Of a stretch of DNA of 49,945 nt, positions 1-8,630 are shown in pieces. Below the pieces are notes generated by a model. It saw only the letters and a list, made by a program, of their open reading frames with translations. It made no database searches and was not told the origin of the DNA. The first letter of the stretch is position 1, and each line of letters opens with the position of its first letter. The position numbers were made by a program, and so were the translations under genes. Source of the DNA: Candidatus Omnitrophota bacterium (lineage in GTDB: Bacteria > Omnitrophota > Gorgyraeia > Zapsychrales > JAHFFX01); NCBI GenBank assembly GCA_023247725.1, contig JAHFFW010000018.1, positions 1 through 49,945 of the forward strand, given 5' to 3'.

Positions 1-300
1 CTTCAACAACTTTATCGCCAGCTGTCTTCGCTTCGCTATCTCTTCTTGGCTTCCATTTGGTCTCATACATATTACGATATCCTACTAAATCAATCGTTGG
101 AAGAGAAAATTTCAATAAAAGACTTGGAGCAAGCGGTTTGTACATATGGGATTTCTGATCATCAGTATTTGAAAAAACAGTTTGATAAATTCCCTAAGAA
201 ATGGAAAGAAGCTACTTTCCGAGTCTTAGAAAAAAACAAAGAAAAACTGCCCCTTTTTGACAAGGAAATCGAAGAGATGGCTATTACACTACAAAAGTGA
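1..300 (+). CDS. Hypothetical protein, C-terminal part (5' end outside window)
   Basis: The reading frame is open from base 1 to the TGA at 298-300, so the gene probably begins upstream; the first possible internal start is a TTG at 46 with no clear ribosome-binding site. The visible 99 residues are mixed charged and aromatic, with a Lys/Glu-rich helical tail ending in a predicted amphipathic segment. There is no signal peptide or motif I recognise. It lies at the edge of an accessory stretch that also holds an IS200-type element. Function unknown. Confidence 0.5.
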   Translation, partial: LQQLYRQLSSLRYLFLASIWSHTYYDILLNQSLEEKISIKDLEQAVCTYGISDHQYLKKQFDKFPKKWKEATFRVLEKNKEKLPLFDKEIEEMAITLQK

Positions 301-333
301 CAATATTAAGAATGTAGTGTAATTTGTAAAAAA

Positions 334-780
334 GTGCGTTTTGGTATTCCAGATTCTGCTGTTTTTACTTTTAAGCCGGATTCCAATCAAGACCGTTTTT
401 GGATTATTCCGGCCAAACCGGAAAGACGACCACATTTTATAGAGTCGATCCTTGAACAATTAGGGAATTGGAATAACTGCTTTGTCTGGAGGCATCTAGG
501 AAGTTGGCCCGAAGCAGTTGAGCCCACGAGAATCAACGATAATATTGAATTAGAAATTTTAAAAGGTTTGGGGATGCCATTGGGTACGGCTGATGTGGTG
601 GAGTTTTTAAGAGATGAGATCAATAAGTTAATTACCTTAATATTTTCTACGTCGATATTTGGCTGGTCAGTTGGCGAAGATCTTTACATTATTCCTGATA
701 ATGCTCAATTTATTGTGGAAAGAAAGGTTGCTAATGGTTTGAGGCGGCAAATTGGGAAAAAGGTGTTTACTGTTGGATGA
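334..780 (+). CDS. Hypothetical protein, 148 aa
   Basis: A 148-residue frame with a GTG start at 334, 33 bases after the preceding stop. The protein is acidic-neutral, rich in Trp, Phe and Ile, with no signal peptide, membrane helix or nucleotide-binding motif. I do not recognise a family. The GTG has only a weak upstream purine run (AAAAAAG), so the start is uncertain. Its AT-rich codon use differs from the metabolic genes further right, in keeping with an accessory region next to a tRNA and a transposable element. Confidence 0.45.
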   Translation: MRFGIPDSAVFTFKPDSNQDRFWIIPAKPERRPHFIESILEQLGNWNNCFVWRHLGSWPEAVEPTRINDNIELEILKGLGMPLGTADVVEFLRDEINKLITLIFSTSIFGWSVGEDLYIIPDNAQFIVERKVANGLRRQIGKKVFTVG

Positions 781-891
781 TATCGGATAGAATAAAGGCT
801 CAAAAAATTATTCCGTTGAAAATAGTAAGCTTAACCGATTTTCCGTCGGGAAAGTTACAAATGATAGCACGGTTTTAGCACATTCGAATCA

Positions 892-921
892 TTGACAAGA
901 AAAGTGAAAACAGGTTATAGT
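892..921 (+). promoter_or_regulatory. Sigma-70-type promoter for tRNA-Lys
   Basis: TTGACA at 892-897 is an exact -35 consensus; TATAGT at 916-921 is a good -10 with an 18-base spacer. The tRNA starts 36 bases beyond the -10, which fits a short 5' leader removed by RNase P. Confidence 0.7.
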
Positions 922-957
922 AGTAAACAATTGATAATTAGAGAGTTATAGATAGTC

Positions 958-1030
958 GGGCCATTAGCTCATCTGGTAGAGCATCTGACTCTTAATCAGA
1001 GGGTGGCAGGTTCGAGTCCTGCATGGCCCA
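958..1030 (+). tRNA. tRNA-Lys (anticodon CTT)
   Basis: A complete cloverleaf is readable: acceptor stem GGGCCAT (958-964) pairs with ATGGCCC (1023-1029), followed by discriminator A. The D arm has GCTC/GAGC, the anticodon stem TCTGA/TCAGA encloses the loop CTCTTAA with anticodon CTT (reads AAG), and the T arm is GCAGG-TTCGAGT-CCTGC. CCA is not encoded. A consensus promoter sits directly upstream and an IS200-type element lies about 100 bases downstream. Confidence 0.95.
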
Positions 1031-1125
1031 AATATTGGGAGGCTCGCCCCCGCTTTCCCAAAATTTTTTAGAGAAAGCGGGAAAGACCTCGTCTTCATCC
1101 AAAATTTAATCTCTTCGGGTAAATT

Positions 1126-1634
1126 CCCCGCAGCTTGCTGCGTACGAAGATGGTATATTGTGTGAGTGAGCAAGTACATCCATAAGAGTCATAATGTATC
1201 GGTGTTGATCTACCATGTGGTGTGTCCGGCGAAGTATCGAAGAGTAGTGTTTAGCAAAGGAGTGGATGAGAAGATCAAAGAAGTGTGCCTGGAGATTAGC
1301 AAGAGGTATGAAGTTATCTTTTTGGAAATAGGAGTGGATAAGGATCATGTACATTTTCTGATACAGTCTGTGCCGATGTATAGTCCGAAGAAGATTGTTC
1401 AAATGATAAAGAGTATAACAGCCAGAGAGATATTTAGGATGTGTCCAGAAGTCAAAAAGCAGCTGTGGGGAGGAGAATTTTGGACAGACGGGTATTTTGT
1501 GAATACGGTAGGTCAGCATGGGAACGAGTCTACGGTTCAAAAGTATATTCAGGAGCAAGGGAAAGAGAAAGAATATCAAAAAATATATCAACAACAATAA
1601 CGCTTTTCTAATACCCCGTCAGCTTGCTGCGGGG
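1126..1634 (+). mobile_element. IS200/IS605-family element (single tnpA)
   Basis: The element consists of one Y1 transposase gene between two related subterminal palindromes. The left one (about 1126-1145) has CGCA...TGCG around GCTTGC; the right one (1614-1634) is a strong stem with CCCCG...CGGGG arms and the same CAGCTTGCTG core. IS200-type elements lack terminal inverted repeats and use such end hairpins as transposase-recognition sites. No accessory TnpB is present. The exact cleavage ends are not visible from one copy, so the limits given are those of the hairpins. Confidence 0.75.
1166..1600 (+). CDS. tnpA: IS200-like Y1 transposase TnpA
   Basis: This 144-residue protein has the full length expected for IS200-type transposases, single-strand DNA transposases that act as dimers. 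The HUH metal-binding motif is visible as DHVHFLI at about residues 59-65, and the candidate nucleophilic tyrosine lies in VQKYIQEQG near residue 127. The N-terminal HVVCPAKYRR segment and the WGGEFWTDGYFV block are typical of the family. Translation starts at a GTG (1166). The frame is intact with all key residues, so the copy may be active. Confidence 0.9.
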   Translation: MSKYIHKSHNVSVLIYHVVCPAKYRRVVFSKGVDEKIKEVCLEISKRYEVIFLEIGVDKDHVHFLIQSVPMYSPKKIVQMIKSITAREIFRMCPEVKKQLWGGEFWTDGYFVNTVGQHGNESTVQKYIQEQGKEKEYQKIYQQQ

Positions 1635-1722
1635 TAGTTTATTTACTTTTAATCGACCCCTTTCTAAAGTACTATTGTTTTCTCTCCAGCGTGAAAGTTA
1701 AAATTGAAATTTTAGGTGGATC

Positions 1723-2120
1723 ATGAAAATAAGGGCGGGCGTATATATTTTTGCCTAGGGGTATTGACATTATTATCGTCGGAGCAGAATTCCAAAGCCC
1801 AGGATCAAGAGATTTTGGGAAAGCGGCATCCTGCCCTTTCTGACCCTTTCCCGAGCCCATTTTATGAATTGAAGGTCGATCAGGACACCACCTCTCGGTA
1901 CCGCCAATCTCGTGGGGACCATGCATGGGGAGGTTCTTCGGCTCGACACCGAAAACAATTTTTTGACCCTCAATGAAAAAACCAGGGGAAGTCCACGCGA
2001 TTCAGAGTCGGCCACCATGCCGAGTTGCACGATATCCATAAAGGCGATTATGTTCGAATCACTTTTGACCCCGATGGCTCCATCGCTTCCATAATAAAGG
2101 AAGACCGAAGACTTCCTTAA
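1723..2120 (+). pseudogene. Frameshifted small exported protein gene
   Basis: Three frames must be joined to read one sensible protein. It starts at ATG 1723 with a Lys/Arg-rich N-terminus, shifts near 1750-1758 into a hydrophobic signal-like stretch ending SSEQNSKAQDQ, shifts again near 1895 to read ANLVGTMHGEVLRLD, and a third time in the GGGG run near 1985-1988 to read ELHDIHKGDYVRITFDPDG up to the TAA at 2118. The last part resembles small periplasmic beta-rich proteins of the GEV...GDYVxITxxxDG kind. Either the gene has decayed next to the IS200 element or the assembly carries indels here. No function is assigned. Confidence 0.5.
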
Positions 2121-2205
2121 CCTGTTTTTTCCGTCAGCGCCCCTCCATTTTTTCGATTTTTTGCAAATAATAATTTAGATTTTCCCAGATTTTCCCAGTT
2201 CCTTC

Positions 2206-2234
2206 TGGACAGCGAGAAGAAAATTTGCTATAAA
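2206..2234 (+). promoter_or_regulatory. Promoter for the transketolase-transaldolase operon
   Basis: TGGACA (2206-2211) and TATAAA (2229-2234) are separated by 17 bases, with an extended -10 TG at 2226-2227. The start codon is about 130 bases further on, so the transcript would carry a long leader containing a small hairpin (2275-2296). Confidence 0.55.
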
Positions 2235-2274
2235 AAAACTGTTTCCTCCAGTAAGTTATTTCCCTCCCTAAGGA

Positions 2275-2296
2275 TTCTCCACTTCCGGTTGGAGAA
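2275..2296 (+). promoter_or_regulatory. Leader stem-loop upstream of transketolase
   Basis: TTCTCCA and TGGAGAA form a 7-bp stem around an 8-base loop within the leader of the transketolase operon. It is not followed by a clean T tract, so it is not an obvious terminator; it may be an mRNA-stability or regulatory structure. Confidence 0.3.
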
Positions 2297-2369
2297 ATTG
2301 TTATCTTTTGGGCTGGCGCATTTTCTTTTCTTGGCTTAAAATGAATATGAATCCAGAAGGAGCAAAGAA

Positions 2370-3209
2370 TTGCCTGCGAAAAATTTTGTTGTTTCTGCCT
2401 TAAAAGAAAAAGCCCTTCATTTCCGTAAAGAAATCCTCGAAGTTCTTCATGCCGCCGGCTCGGGACACCCGGGCGGGTCTCTCTCTGCCGTCGAGATTTT
2501 CATCAGCCTCTATTTTTACAAACTCAACTACCGTGCCAGTGATCCTCATTGGGAAGATCGCGACCGGGTCATTGTCTCCAAGGGGCATTGCACGCCGGTC
2601 GTGTATGTGACTTTGGCAGAGGCCGGGTTTTTCCCGCGAGAGGAATTAAAAACGTTTCGAAAATTTGGCTCGCGTCTACAGGGGCATGTGCACCACAAAG
2701 TTCCGGGAGTGGAATTCAATACCGGTTCTCTCGGGCATGGGTTGTCGGTCGCCAACGGCATCGCGTTGGGTGCAAGGATCCTGGACAAAAAGTTTAAGAT
2801 CTACTGCATTCTCGGGGATGGGGAACTTCAGGAGGGTTCCATTTGGGAAGCGGCGATGAGCGCGGCTCACCACAAACTGCAAAGTGTGTGCGCGATCGTC
2901 GATAATAATCAGATACAGGAAAATGGGCTTCTGCGGGAAATTAAAAACGTGGAGCCATTAGCCGAAAAGTGGCGAAGCTTTGGCTGGCATGCGATCGAAG
3001 TGGACGGTCATGATTTCAACCAATTAAAAAAAGCCTTGGACGAGTTTGATTCGGTTCAGGGAAAGCCGACGGTCATCATTGCGCACACCATCAAGGGAAA
3101 AGGGATTTCCTTCATGGAACTGAAGGCTGGCTGGCATGGCAAGGCTCCCAATAAAGAACAATTGGAAAACGCCCTGGCCGAATTGGGAGGCAAAGCCTCA
3201 TGGACATGA
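2370..3209 (+). CDS. Transketolase, N-terminal (TPP-binding) subunit
   Basis: Half of a split transketolase, which moves two-carbon ketol units between sugar phosphates in the non-oxidative pentose phosphate pathway using thiamine diphosphate. The 279 residues contain AAGSGHPGGSLSAVEIF near the N-terminus, KGHCTPVVY, and the TPP/Mg motif GDGELQEGS...NN at about 147-178. I chose the TTG at 2370 because an AGAAGGAG ribosome site lies 8 bases upstream and no ATG fits the frame. It overlaps the C-terminal subunit by 10 bases, a usual arrangement for translational coupling of the two halves. Confidence 0.93.
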   Translation: MPAKNFVVSALKEKALHFRKEILEVLHAAGSGHPGGSLSAVEIFISLYFYKLNYRASDPHWEDRDRVIVSKGHCTPVVYVTLAEAGFFPREELKTFRKFGSRLQGHVHHKVPGVEFNTGSLGHGLSVANGIALGARILDKKFKIYCILGDGELQEGSIWEAAMSAAHHKLQSVCAIVDNNQIQENGLLREIKNVEPLAEKWRSFGWHAIEVDGHDFNQLKKALDEFDSVQGKPTVIIAHTIKGKGISFMELKAGWHGKAPNKEQLENALAELGGKASWT

Positions 3210-4147
3210 AACCGACCCGCGACGGATTCGGCGAAGAGCTCGTCGCCATCGGCAAGGAAAACGAAAAGGTGATGGTCTTCTCCGGTGATCTGGAAGATGC
3301 GACCCGGGCAGAATTTTTTAAACATGCCTTTCCGCAAAGATTTTTTAATATGGGAATTGCCGAACAGGACATGGTGGGAACTGCCGTCGGGATGAGTCTC
3401 ATGGGATTTATACCGGTCGCCTGTTCGTTTGCGGTTTTTTTGACGAATAGAGCTTATGATATGCTGAGACTGGATGTTTGTTACAATGAAGCCAACGTCA
3501 AGATCGTTTGTTCTCACACGGGTCTGACGGTGGGCGAGGATGGGGCTTCCGCCCAGTGTCTGGAAGATTTTGCCCTCATGAGAGTCTTGCCGAACATGAA
3601 GGTGGTTTGTCCCGTTGATTATATCGAAGCTAAAAAAGCGACTCGGGCCATTGTTCAGCAAGAAGGCCCCCTGTACCTTAGAACCAGTCGCGCGCCGTTT
3701 CCGATCCTCACGAGGACCGAGGATCCCTTTATTATAGGGAAGGCCAATTTGATGCGGAAAGGCAAGGACGTAGCCATCATCGCCTGCGGGCTTATGGTGT
3801 ATGAGGCCTTGCAAGCTGCGGACATCCTCAAATCGATGGAGATTGACGCCCAGGTTCTTAACCTGCATACAATTAAACCCATCGATGAGGCGGCGATCTG
3901 CGAGGCCGCGCAAAAAGCCGGCGCGATTGTTACCGCCGAGGAGCATCAGCTTTTTGGAGGATTGGGTTCTGCGGTGGCAGAGGTTTTGGGCCGGCTTTGT
4001 CCGGCACCTTTGGAGATGGTGGCGGTTCAGGATTCCTTTGGTGAATCCGGCAGCCCGCAAGAACTTTTAAAAGCGTATCATTTGAAAGACCTCGACATCG
4101 TTGCCGCGGTTAAAAAAGTTTTAAAACGAAAGGCAGGAGGAACATAA
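3200..4147 (+). CDS. Transketolase, C-terminal (pyrimidine-binding) subunit
   Basis: The partner subunit supplies the pyrimidine-binding and C-terminal domains; the active enzyme needs both polypeptides. The pyrimidine domain is marked by FFNMGIAEQDMVGTAVGMSL, where the Glu activates the cofactor, and by HTGLTVGEDGASAQ. The C-terminal domain (about 190-315) has the VLNLHTIKPID and TAEEHQLFGGLGSAVAE patterns shared with 1-deoxyxylulose-5-phosphate synthase and E1 beta subunits. With 315 residues it has normal length. Direct coupling to the N-terminal subunit and to transaldolase supports transketolase over DXS, which is one long chain. Confidence 0.92.
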   Translation: MDMKPTRDGFGEELVAIGKENEKVMVFSGDLEDATRAEFFKHAFPQRFFNMGIAEQDMVGTAVGMSLMGFIPVACSFAVFLTNRAYDMLRLDVCYNEANVKIVCSHTGLTVGEDGASAQCLEDFALMRVLPNMKVVCPVDYIEAKKATRAIVQQEGPLYLRTSRAPFPILTRTEDPFIIGKANLMRKGKDVAIIACGLMVYEALQAADILKSMEIDAQVLNLHTIKPIDEAAICEAAQKAGAIVTAEEHQLFGGLGSAVAEVLGRLCPAPLEMVAVQDSFGESGSPQELLKAYHLKDLDIVAAVKKVLKRKAGGT

Positions 4148-4149
4148 TC

Positions 4150-5283
4150 ATGCCTCGGACAAAGATGCAGGAATTAAGTGAGCTTGGCCAAAGCCTTTGG
4201 CTGGATTTTATCAATCGGCCGCTCTTGGAAACAGGGAAACTTCAGAAGCTGATTGAGAGCGGTTTGCGGGGAATGACATCGAATCCGACGATTTTCAACC
4301 AATCGATTAGCCTCACGCAGGATTACGACGACAAAATCGTTAAATGGAAGGAGGCCGGCAAATCCACCTTTGAAATTTATGACGAGCTGACCATCCAAGA
4401 CATTCAGGAGGCCTGTGATATTTTTCGCAGCGTGTATGAATCCACGCGGAAACTGGACGGGTTTGTGAGTCTGGAGATTAATCCAAAGCTTGCCCACGAC
4501 ACATTGGCTTCTATCGCGGAGGGCTTAAGGCTTTTTGAAAGGGTTGATCGCCCTAATGTGATGATCAAGGTGCCCGCAACCGATGCGGGCTTCCCGGTCA
4601 TCGAGGAGTTGATTGCCAATGCGGTCAACGTCAACGTGACATTGATTTTTTCCTTGAAACAATATGAGCGAACGGTGGAAAGTTACTTCCGCGGACTCAA
4701 AAGGCTTTTGAAAATCAAAAAGGATCTCGGTGGGGTCCGATCCGTGGCGAGCGTCTTTGTCAGCCGAATCGATACCATGGTGGATAAGATGCTCGAGGAG
4801 CGCGCCACTGCGCAATCGGATTTAAGGATAAAGCTCGATCCGCTCAAGGGTCAGGCGGCGGTCGCCAATTGCCGCCTCATCTATGAGGAATTTAAAGAAC
4901 AGTTTCAAAGTGAGACCTTTAAAGAGCTTTTTCAGAACCGGGCGAACGAACAGCGAGTTCTCTGGGGCTCGACCGGCACCAAAAATTCCAACTACAGCGA
5001 CATCAAATACATCACCGAATTGATTGCCAAGCCAACGGTGAATACGGTCCCGGAAAAAACGCTCGAGGCCTTCCTGGATCACGGAATACTGGCCGGCGCT
5101 CTCGACGGGGATGTAAGTCAGGCCAAGGCCGTGTTGCAGGCGTTGGCGCAATACCAGATTGACATCAATCAAGTTTGTGCGCAGTTGCTGGTTGAAGGGG
5201 TGGCGCTTTTTGAGAAGTCCTTTGATGAGCTGTTGGCGTCCATTGAACAGAAAGCGAACCGATTGTCGATGACCGGAAAGTGA
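4150..5283 (+). CDS. tal: Transaldolase (long type)
   Basis: Transaldolase transfers a dihydroxyacetone unit between sedoheptulose-7-phosphate and glyceraldehyde-3-phosphate through a Schiff base. The catalytic lysine is in NVMIKVPATDAG (about residues 137-148), and GMTSNPTIFNQSI and WGSTGTKNSNYSD match the long (about 370-residue) transaldolase class found in actinobacteria and cyanobacteria. The start has AGGAGG 10 bases upstream and follows the transketolase stop by 2 bases, so the three genes form one operon carrying the core of the non-oxidative pentose phosphate pathway. Confidence 0.95.
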   Translation: MPRTKMQELSELGQSLWLDFINRPLLETGKLQKLIESGLRGMTSNPTIFNQSISLTQDYDDKIVKWKEAGKSTFEIYDELTIQDIQEACDIFRSVYESTRKLDGFVSLEINPKLAHDTLASIAEGLRLFERVDRPNVMIKVPATDAGFPVIEELIANAVNVNVTLIFSLKQYERTVESYFRGLKRLLKIKKDLGGVRSVASVFVSRIDTMVDKMLEERATAQSDLRIKLDPLKGQAAVANCRLIYEEFKEQFQSETFKELFQNRANEQRVLWGSTGTKNSNYSDIKYITELIAKPTVNTVPEKTLEAFLDHGILAGALDGDVSQAKAVLQALAQYQIDINQVCAQLLVEGVALFEKSFDELLASIEQKANRLSMTGK

Positions 5284-5378
5284 ATCGCGCTTCCGGGCGA
5301 GATGAAAATCTTAGAATTTCTATTTGATATCGGAAAATGTTTTGCCAAGCTGTGAAAAAAGTAGAAAGGAGAAGTGCG

Positions 5379-5651
5379 ATGAAGAAGGCGTTATTGCTCG
5401 TGGCATTTTTATGCTGTATCACGAGGTTAGTCCTGGCCGAGGATGCTGGCAACAAGATTTGTCCTATCAGTGGGAAGGAAATTGATCCCGCCACCGCCGG
5501 GAGTGTCGAATACAAGGGGAAGACGTATCACCTTTGTTGCCAGATGTGCGATAAGGATTTTCTGGCCGATCCAGAGGCCGCCATCCAGAAATTGCAGGAG
5601 ATGGAGGAGCTAGAAACACAGCATCTACCGACTCCTCGTTCTGGTTCATAA
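5379..5651 (+). CDS. Exported YHS-domain protein
   Basis: A 90-residue protein with an N-terminal signal peptide (MKKALLLVAFLCCITRLVLA) followed by a YHS domain. The motif CPISGKEIDP...YKGKTYHLCCQMC carries Cys pairs that in this family bind metal ions such as copper or are found in P-type ATPases and oxygenases. I chose ATG 5379, preceded by AAAGGAGAAG, over an earlier in-frame ATG at 5337, because it gives a clean signal peptide. It stands between transaldolase and the CoA ligase; a role in periplasmic metal handling is inference. Confidence 0.75.
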   Translation: MKKALLLVAFLCCITRLVLAEDAGNKICPISGKEIDPATAGSVEYKGKTYHLCCQMCDKDFLADPEAAIQKLQEMEELETQHLPTPRSGS

Positions 5652-5711
5652 TTTTAAAAACAATTTAAGATAACCTCGCCAAAACAGTATGGCGAAAAGG
5701 CGCTTGCCTTC

Positions 5712-7202
5712 ATGACCTTGGACCCGTGGAGCAATCTTAGCCGGTATACACCGCCCGATATCCGTGCCTTACAAAATCAAAAACTCCGCCGATTTATTTC
5801 CGAACAGCTTTATCCCTTTAGCCCCCATTACCGGCAGGTATTCGATCGTTTGGGAATCAAGCCCGATGAGATCCGCACCGTTGAGGATTTAAAACGGATT
5901 CCTTTTACTTCCAAAACCGATTTTATTGCGACTCCGGAGCATCCTGATAAGTCCCGTGAATTTGTTTTGCAGCCGAATCGAGAAACCATCCGTCGCCATT
6001 GGCCGCTGGCCAAGCAGTTGCCGATTTTGTTTCTGGCCTTTCAAAAAGGGCAGGACTATGCACAGGAGAAAATCTCCCGTGAGTATCGTCCGTCATTTGT
6101 TACTTTTACGACGGGCACAACCAATAAACCAGTTTCCTTTCTTTATAGCGAATGGGACATCCGAAATTTGTATTTATCCGGCAGCCGGATGCTCAATCTT
6201 TTCGGCATCAAAAAGGACGAGCGGATTTTCAATATGTTTCCGTATGCGCCGCACCTGGCCTTCTGGCAGGTCGTTTTTGCTGGATTGGCCGAATGCGTGA
6301 CCATCTTTAGCAGCGGAGGAGGCAAATGCCTTGCGACCGAAGGCCAGATCGCGGCTATCCTGCGGATGCGTCCTTCGATTTTGCTGGGCGTGCCCAGTTA
6401 TGTGTACCACGTGCTGCGCGAGGCGCGCGATAAAAAAAGCCGGATGGAATTTTTGCGTCAGGTGGTTTTAGGAGCAGCGAGGGTCACCGAAGGTTTTAAA
6501 AGCAAACTGCGGGAATTGTTATTTGATATGGGAGCGGCAGAGGTTGCCATTTTGGGAACTTACGGTTTTACCGAAGCGCGCTGTGCGTGGGCCGAGTGTC
6601 CGGCCCAACCCGGCCACAATAGCGGCTATCATCTTTATCCTGACCAAGAGATTATTGAAATCATTGATCCGGATACCGGTGAGGTGAAAAAAGCCGGGGA
6701 AGATGGCGAGATTGTCTATACGCCACTCGATGCCCGCGGCTCGGTGGTTTTGCGTTACCGCACCGGCGATTTTGTCAAAGGCGGAGTTAGCTTTAGTCCT
6801 TGCCCTTATTGTCACCGGGGCGTTGCGCGCTTATCGACGGATATCACGCGCCTTTCGGATGTCAAGGGTCTGAACTTGTCCAAGATCAAGGGCTCGTTGG
6901 TCAATCTCAATGATTTGGCCAACGTCCTCAATGAGATGCCCAATATCACCGAGTGGCAAGTCGAGATCAAAAAGCGTAATGATGATCCTCATGATGTGGA
7001 TGAGCTTCTGGTCTATATTTCCCCCAAAGAGGGGTGTGATCGCAATAAACTGGAAGTCAATATCCGGAAAAATATCCAGTTATGCAGCGAGGTGTCTCCG
7101 AATGCCGTTAACTTTTTAAGTCTGGAAGAGATTGTTCGCCGGTTGGAACTTGAGACCGCGAATAAGGAGAAACGGATTTTGGATACGAGGCCACGCTCTT
7201 AA
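5712..7202 (+). CDS. PaaK-like CoA ligase (AMP-forming)
   Basis: A 496-residue member of the phenylacetate-CoA ligase/coenzyme F390 synthetase branch of the adenylate-forming enzymes, which activate a carboxylic acid to acyl-AMP and then acyl-CoA. The phosphate-binding loop is FTTGTTNKPVSF (about 137-148), GTYGFTEARCAWAECP is the A5-type motif, RYRTGDFVKGG contains the conserved Asp of the hinge region, and CPYCHRG matches the Cys-rich turn common in PaaK. The next gene is a thiolase, so the product may feed acyl-CoA degradation. The substrate (aromatic or aliphatic acid) cannot be read from the sequence. Confidence 0.8.
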   Translation: MTLDPWSNLSRYTPPDIRALQNQKLRRFISEQLYPFSPHYRQVFDRLGIKPDEIRTVEDLKRIPFTSKTDFIATPEHPDKSREFVLQPNRETIRRHWPLAKQLPILFLAFQKGQDYAQEKISREYRPSFVTFTTGTTNKPVSFLYSEWDIRNLYLSGSRMLNLFGIKKDERIFNMFPYAPHLAFWQVVFAGLAECVTIFSSGGGKCLATEGQIAAILRMRPSILLGVPSYVYHVLREARDKKSRMEFLRQVVLGAARVTEGFKSKLRELLFDMGAAEVAILGTYGFTEARCAWAECPAQPGHNSGYHLYPDQEIIEIIDPDTGEVKKAGEDGEIVYTPLDARGSVVLRYRTGDFVKGGVSFSPCPYCHRGVARLSTDITRLSDVKGLNLSKIKGSLVNLNDLANVLNEMPNITEWQVEIKKRNDDPHDVDELLVYISPKEGCDRNKLEVNIRKNIQLCSEVSPNAVNFLSLEEIVRRLELETANKEKRILDTRPRS

Positions 7203-7215
7203 GAAAGGAATTTCT

Positions 7216-8490
7216 ATGGATCGAATCGCGATCGTCAATGGAATCCGCACCCCTTTCTGCAAAATGGGAACGGTGTTCAATGATATGAGCGCCCAGGATC
7301 TGGCCACGATTGCCGTGCGCGAGCTCATGATTCGTCAAAGGATCGACGGCAAGAATATTGATGAAGTGATTTTTGGGAACGTCGCCCAACCTCCGGACGC
7401 GGCCAATGTCTCGCGGGTCATCGCTCTGTTGAGCGGTATTCCAATGACAACCCCGGCTTTTACCGTGCATCGCAACTGTGCCTCGGGGATCGAATCGGTC
7501 ACGAGCGCGGGGCTCAAGATTCACGCCGGCGAGGCCCTGTGCATTCTGGCCGGTGGGACGGAATCCATGAGCAATATCCCGTTTTTTTTGACAAAGGAGC
7601 TTCAGGAAATCATTTCCCAAATCAATCGGGCAAAAACTTTTGCCGAGAAATGCAATGCCTTGCGGAAATTCCGGCTCAAATATCTCAGTCCTCGGATCGG
7701 TTTGAGTTTGGGGCTGACAGACCCCATCTGCGGTCTCAATATGGGACAGACCGCCGAGGTTTTGGCCAAAGAATTCGGAATCACCCGATTGGCTCAAGAT
7801 GAATTTGCTCTACGCAGCCATCAACGCGCGATCAAATCCAGAGATCTGCTCAAAGAAGAAATTGTTCCGGTTTTACCGCCGCCGCACTATAAACAAGCGG
7901 TTGAATATGACAATGGCCCGCGCGAAAACCAAACCCTGGAAGCCTTGGCCAAATTAAAACCGTTTTTTGATAAATATTCCGGAACCGTGACCGCCGGAAA
8001 TTCCAGCCAGGTGACCGACGGGGCCGCCGCTTTATTGGTCATGAGCGAACGCCGGGCCAAGGATTTGGGTTATGAGCCATTGGGGTATTTACGCTCCTTC
8101 GCCTATGCCGGTGTGGAACCGCAACGCATGGGCATTGGTCCGGCTCATGCCATCCCCAAGGCCTTGCGAAAGGCCGGTATCCCGCTCAAAGAAATCGAAG
8201 TGGTCGAAATCAACGAAGCCTTTGCCGCGCAGGTCTTGGCAGTATTAAAACTTTTGGAGTCGAATCAATTCGCCGCAGAATTTGGTTACGAAGGTTGGAC
8301 CGGAGCGATTAACCCAGACACTCTCAATATCCACGGAGGCGCGATTGCTTTAGGTCATCCCGTCGGTGCCAGTGGCGCTCGCCTGATCCTCACGGTTCTG
8401 AAAGAACTCAAAAGAAAAAATCAACATTATGGATTGGCTTCATTGTGTGTGGGTGGGGGTCAGGGCTCAGCAGTAGTATTGGAGCGATAA
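7216..8490 (+). CDS. Acetyl-CoA acyltransferase (thiolase)
   Basis: Thiolase of 424 residues that cleaves 3-ketoacyl-CoA to acetyl-CoA and a shortened acyl-CoA, or runs in the condensing direction. The acyl-accepting Cys is C88 in HRNCASGIES; the GGAIALGHPVGASGAR motif carries the catalytic His, and CVGGGQG holds the second catalytic Cys near the C-terminus. ATG 7216 is preferred because AAGAAAGGAA stands just upstream; an earlier frame start would overlap the ligase gene by 70 bases. The extra segment at about 115-165 resembles FadI-type rather than biosynthetic thiolases, in line with beta-oxidation. Confidence 0.9.
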   Translation: MDRIAIVNGIRTPFCKMGTVFNDMSAQDLATIAVRELMIRQRIDGKNIDEVIFGNVAQPPDAANVSRVIALLSGIPMTTPAFTVHRNCASGIESVTSAGLKIHAGEALCILAGGTESMSNIPFFLTKELQEIISQINRAKTFAEKCNALRKFRLKYLSPRIGLSLGLTDPICGLNMGQTAEVLAKEFGITRLAQDEFALRSHQRAIKSRDLLKEEIVPVLPPPHYKQAVEYDNGPRENQTLEALAKLKPFFDKYSGTVTAGNSSQVTDGAAALLVMSERRAKDLGYEPLGYLRSFAYAGVEPQRMGIGPAHAIPKALRKAGIPLKEIEVVEINEAFAAQVLAVLKLLESNQFAAEFGYEGWTGAINPDTLNIHGGAIALGHPVGASGARLILTVLKELKRKNQHYGLASLCVGGGQGSAVVLER

Positions 8491-8630
8491 TCCTGGCGCA
8501 GCGAAGCCGCAACCAAAAGGAATGCGGTTACGGTTATGGTTAGGATGCCCGTTTCGGGTTTCGGTGACGTCGATCGGCTTTTTAAAACCGTTACCGATGG
8601 ACGCATAACGATACGGGCATCATTACCGAT
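8486..8630 (+). repeat. Intergenic palindromic repeat, copy A
   Basis: From the last codons of the thiolase gene, about 118 bases (8486-8603) are nearly identical to the reverse complement of 11496-11607. The unit folds on itself: GATGCCCGT (8544-8552 area) pairs with ACGGGCATC near 8623-8631, and CGGTGACG with CGTTACCG. It contains no gene. The rest of the gap to 8765 has a small stem (ACTTTG/CAAAGT followed by TTTTAT, about 8647-8670), possibly a weak terminator, and a run of GGGTnTAGG-like units at 8687-8710. Confidence 0.85.

Noticed and set aside
334-780. Toxin-antitoxin pair with the partial gene at 1-300
   Set aside because: Neither protein shows a known toxin or antitoxin motif and the genes do not overlap; the upstream gene is also incomplete.
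1984-1991. Programmed frameshift at the AGGGGAAG run
   Set aside because: Two further shifts are needed in the same gene and there is no stimulatory structure, so decay or sequencing error is simpler.
3056-4060. Long minus-strand open frame opposite the transketolase C-terminal gene
   Set aside because: It is the antisense shadow of a confident, motif-complete gene; the translated sequence has no family features and an odd composition.
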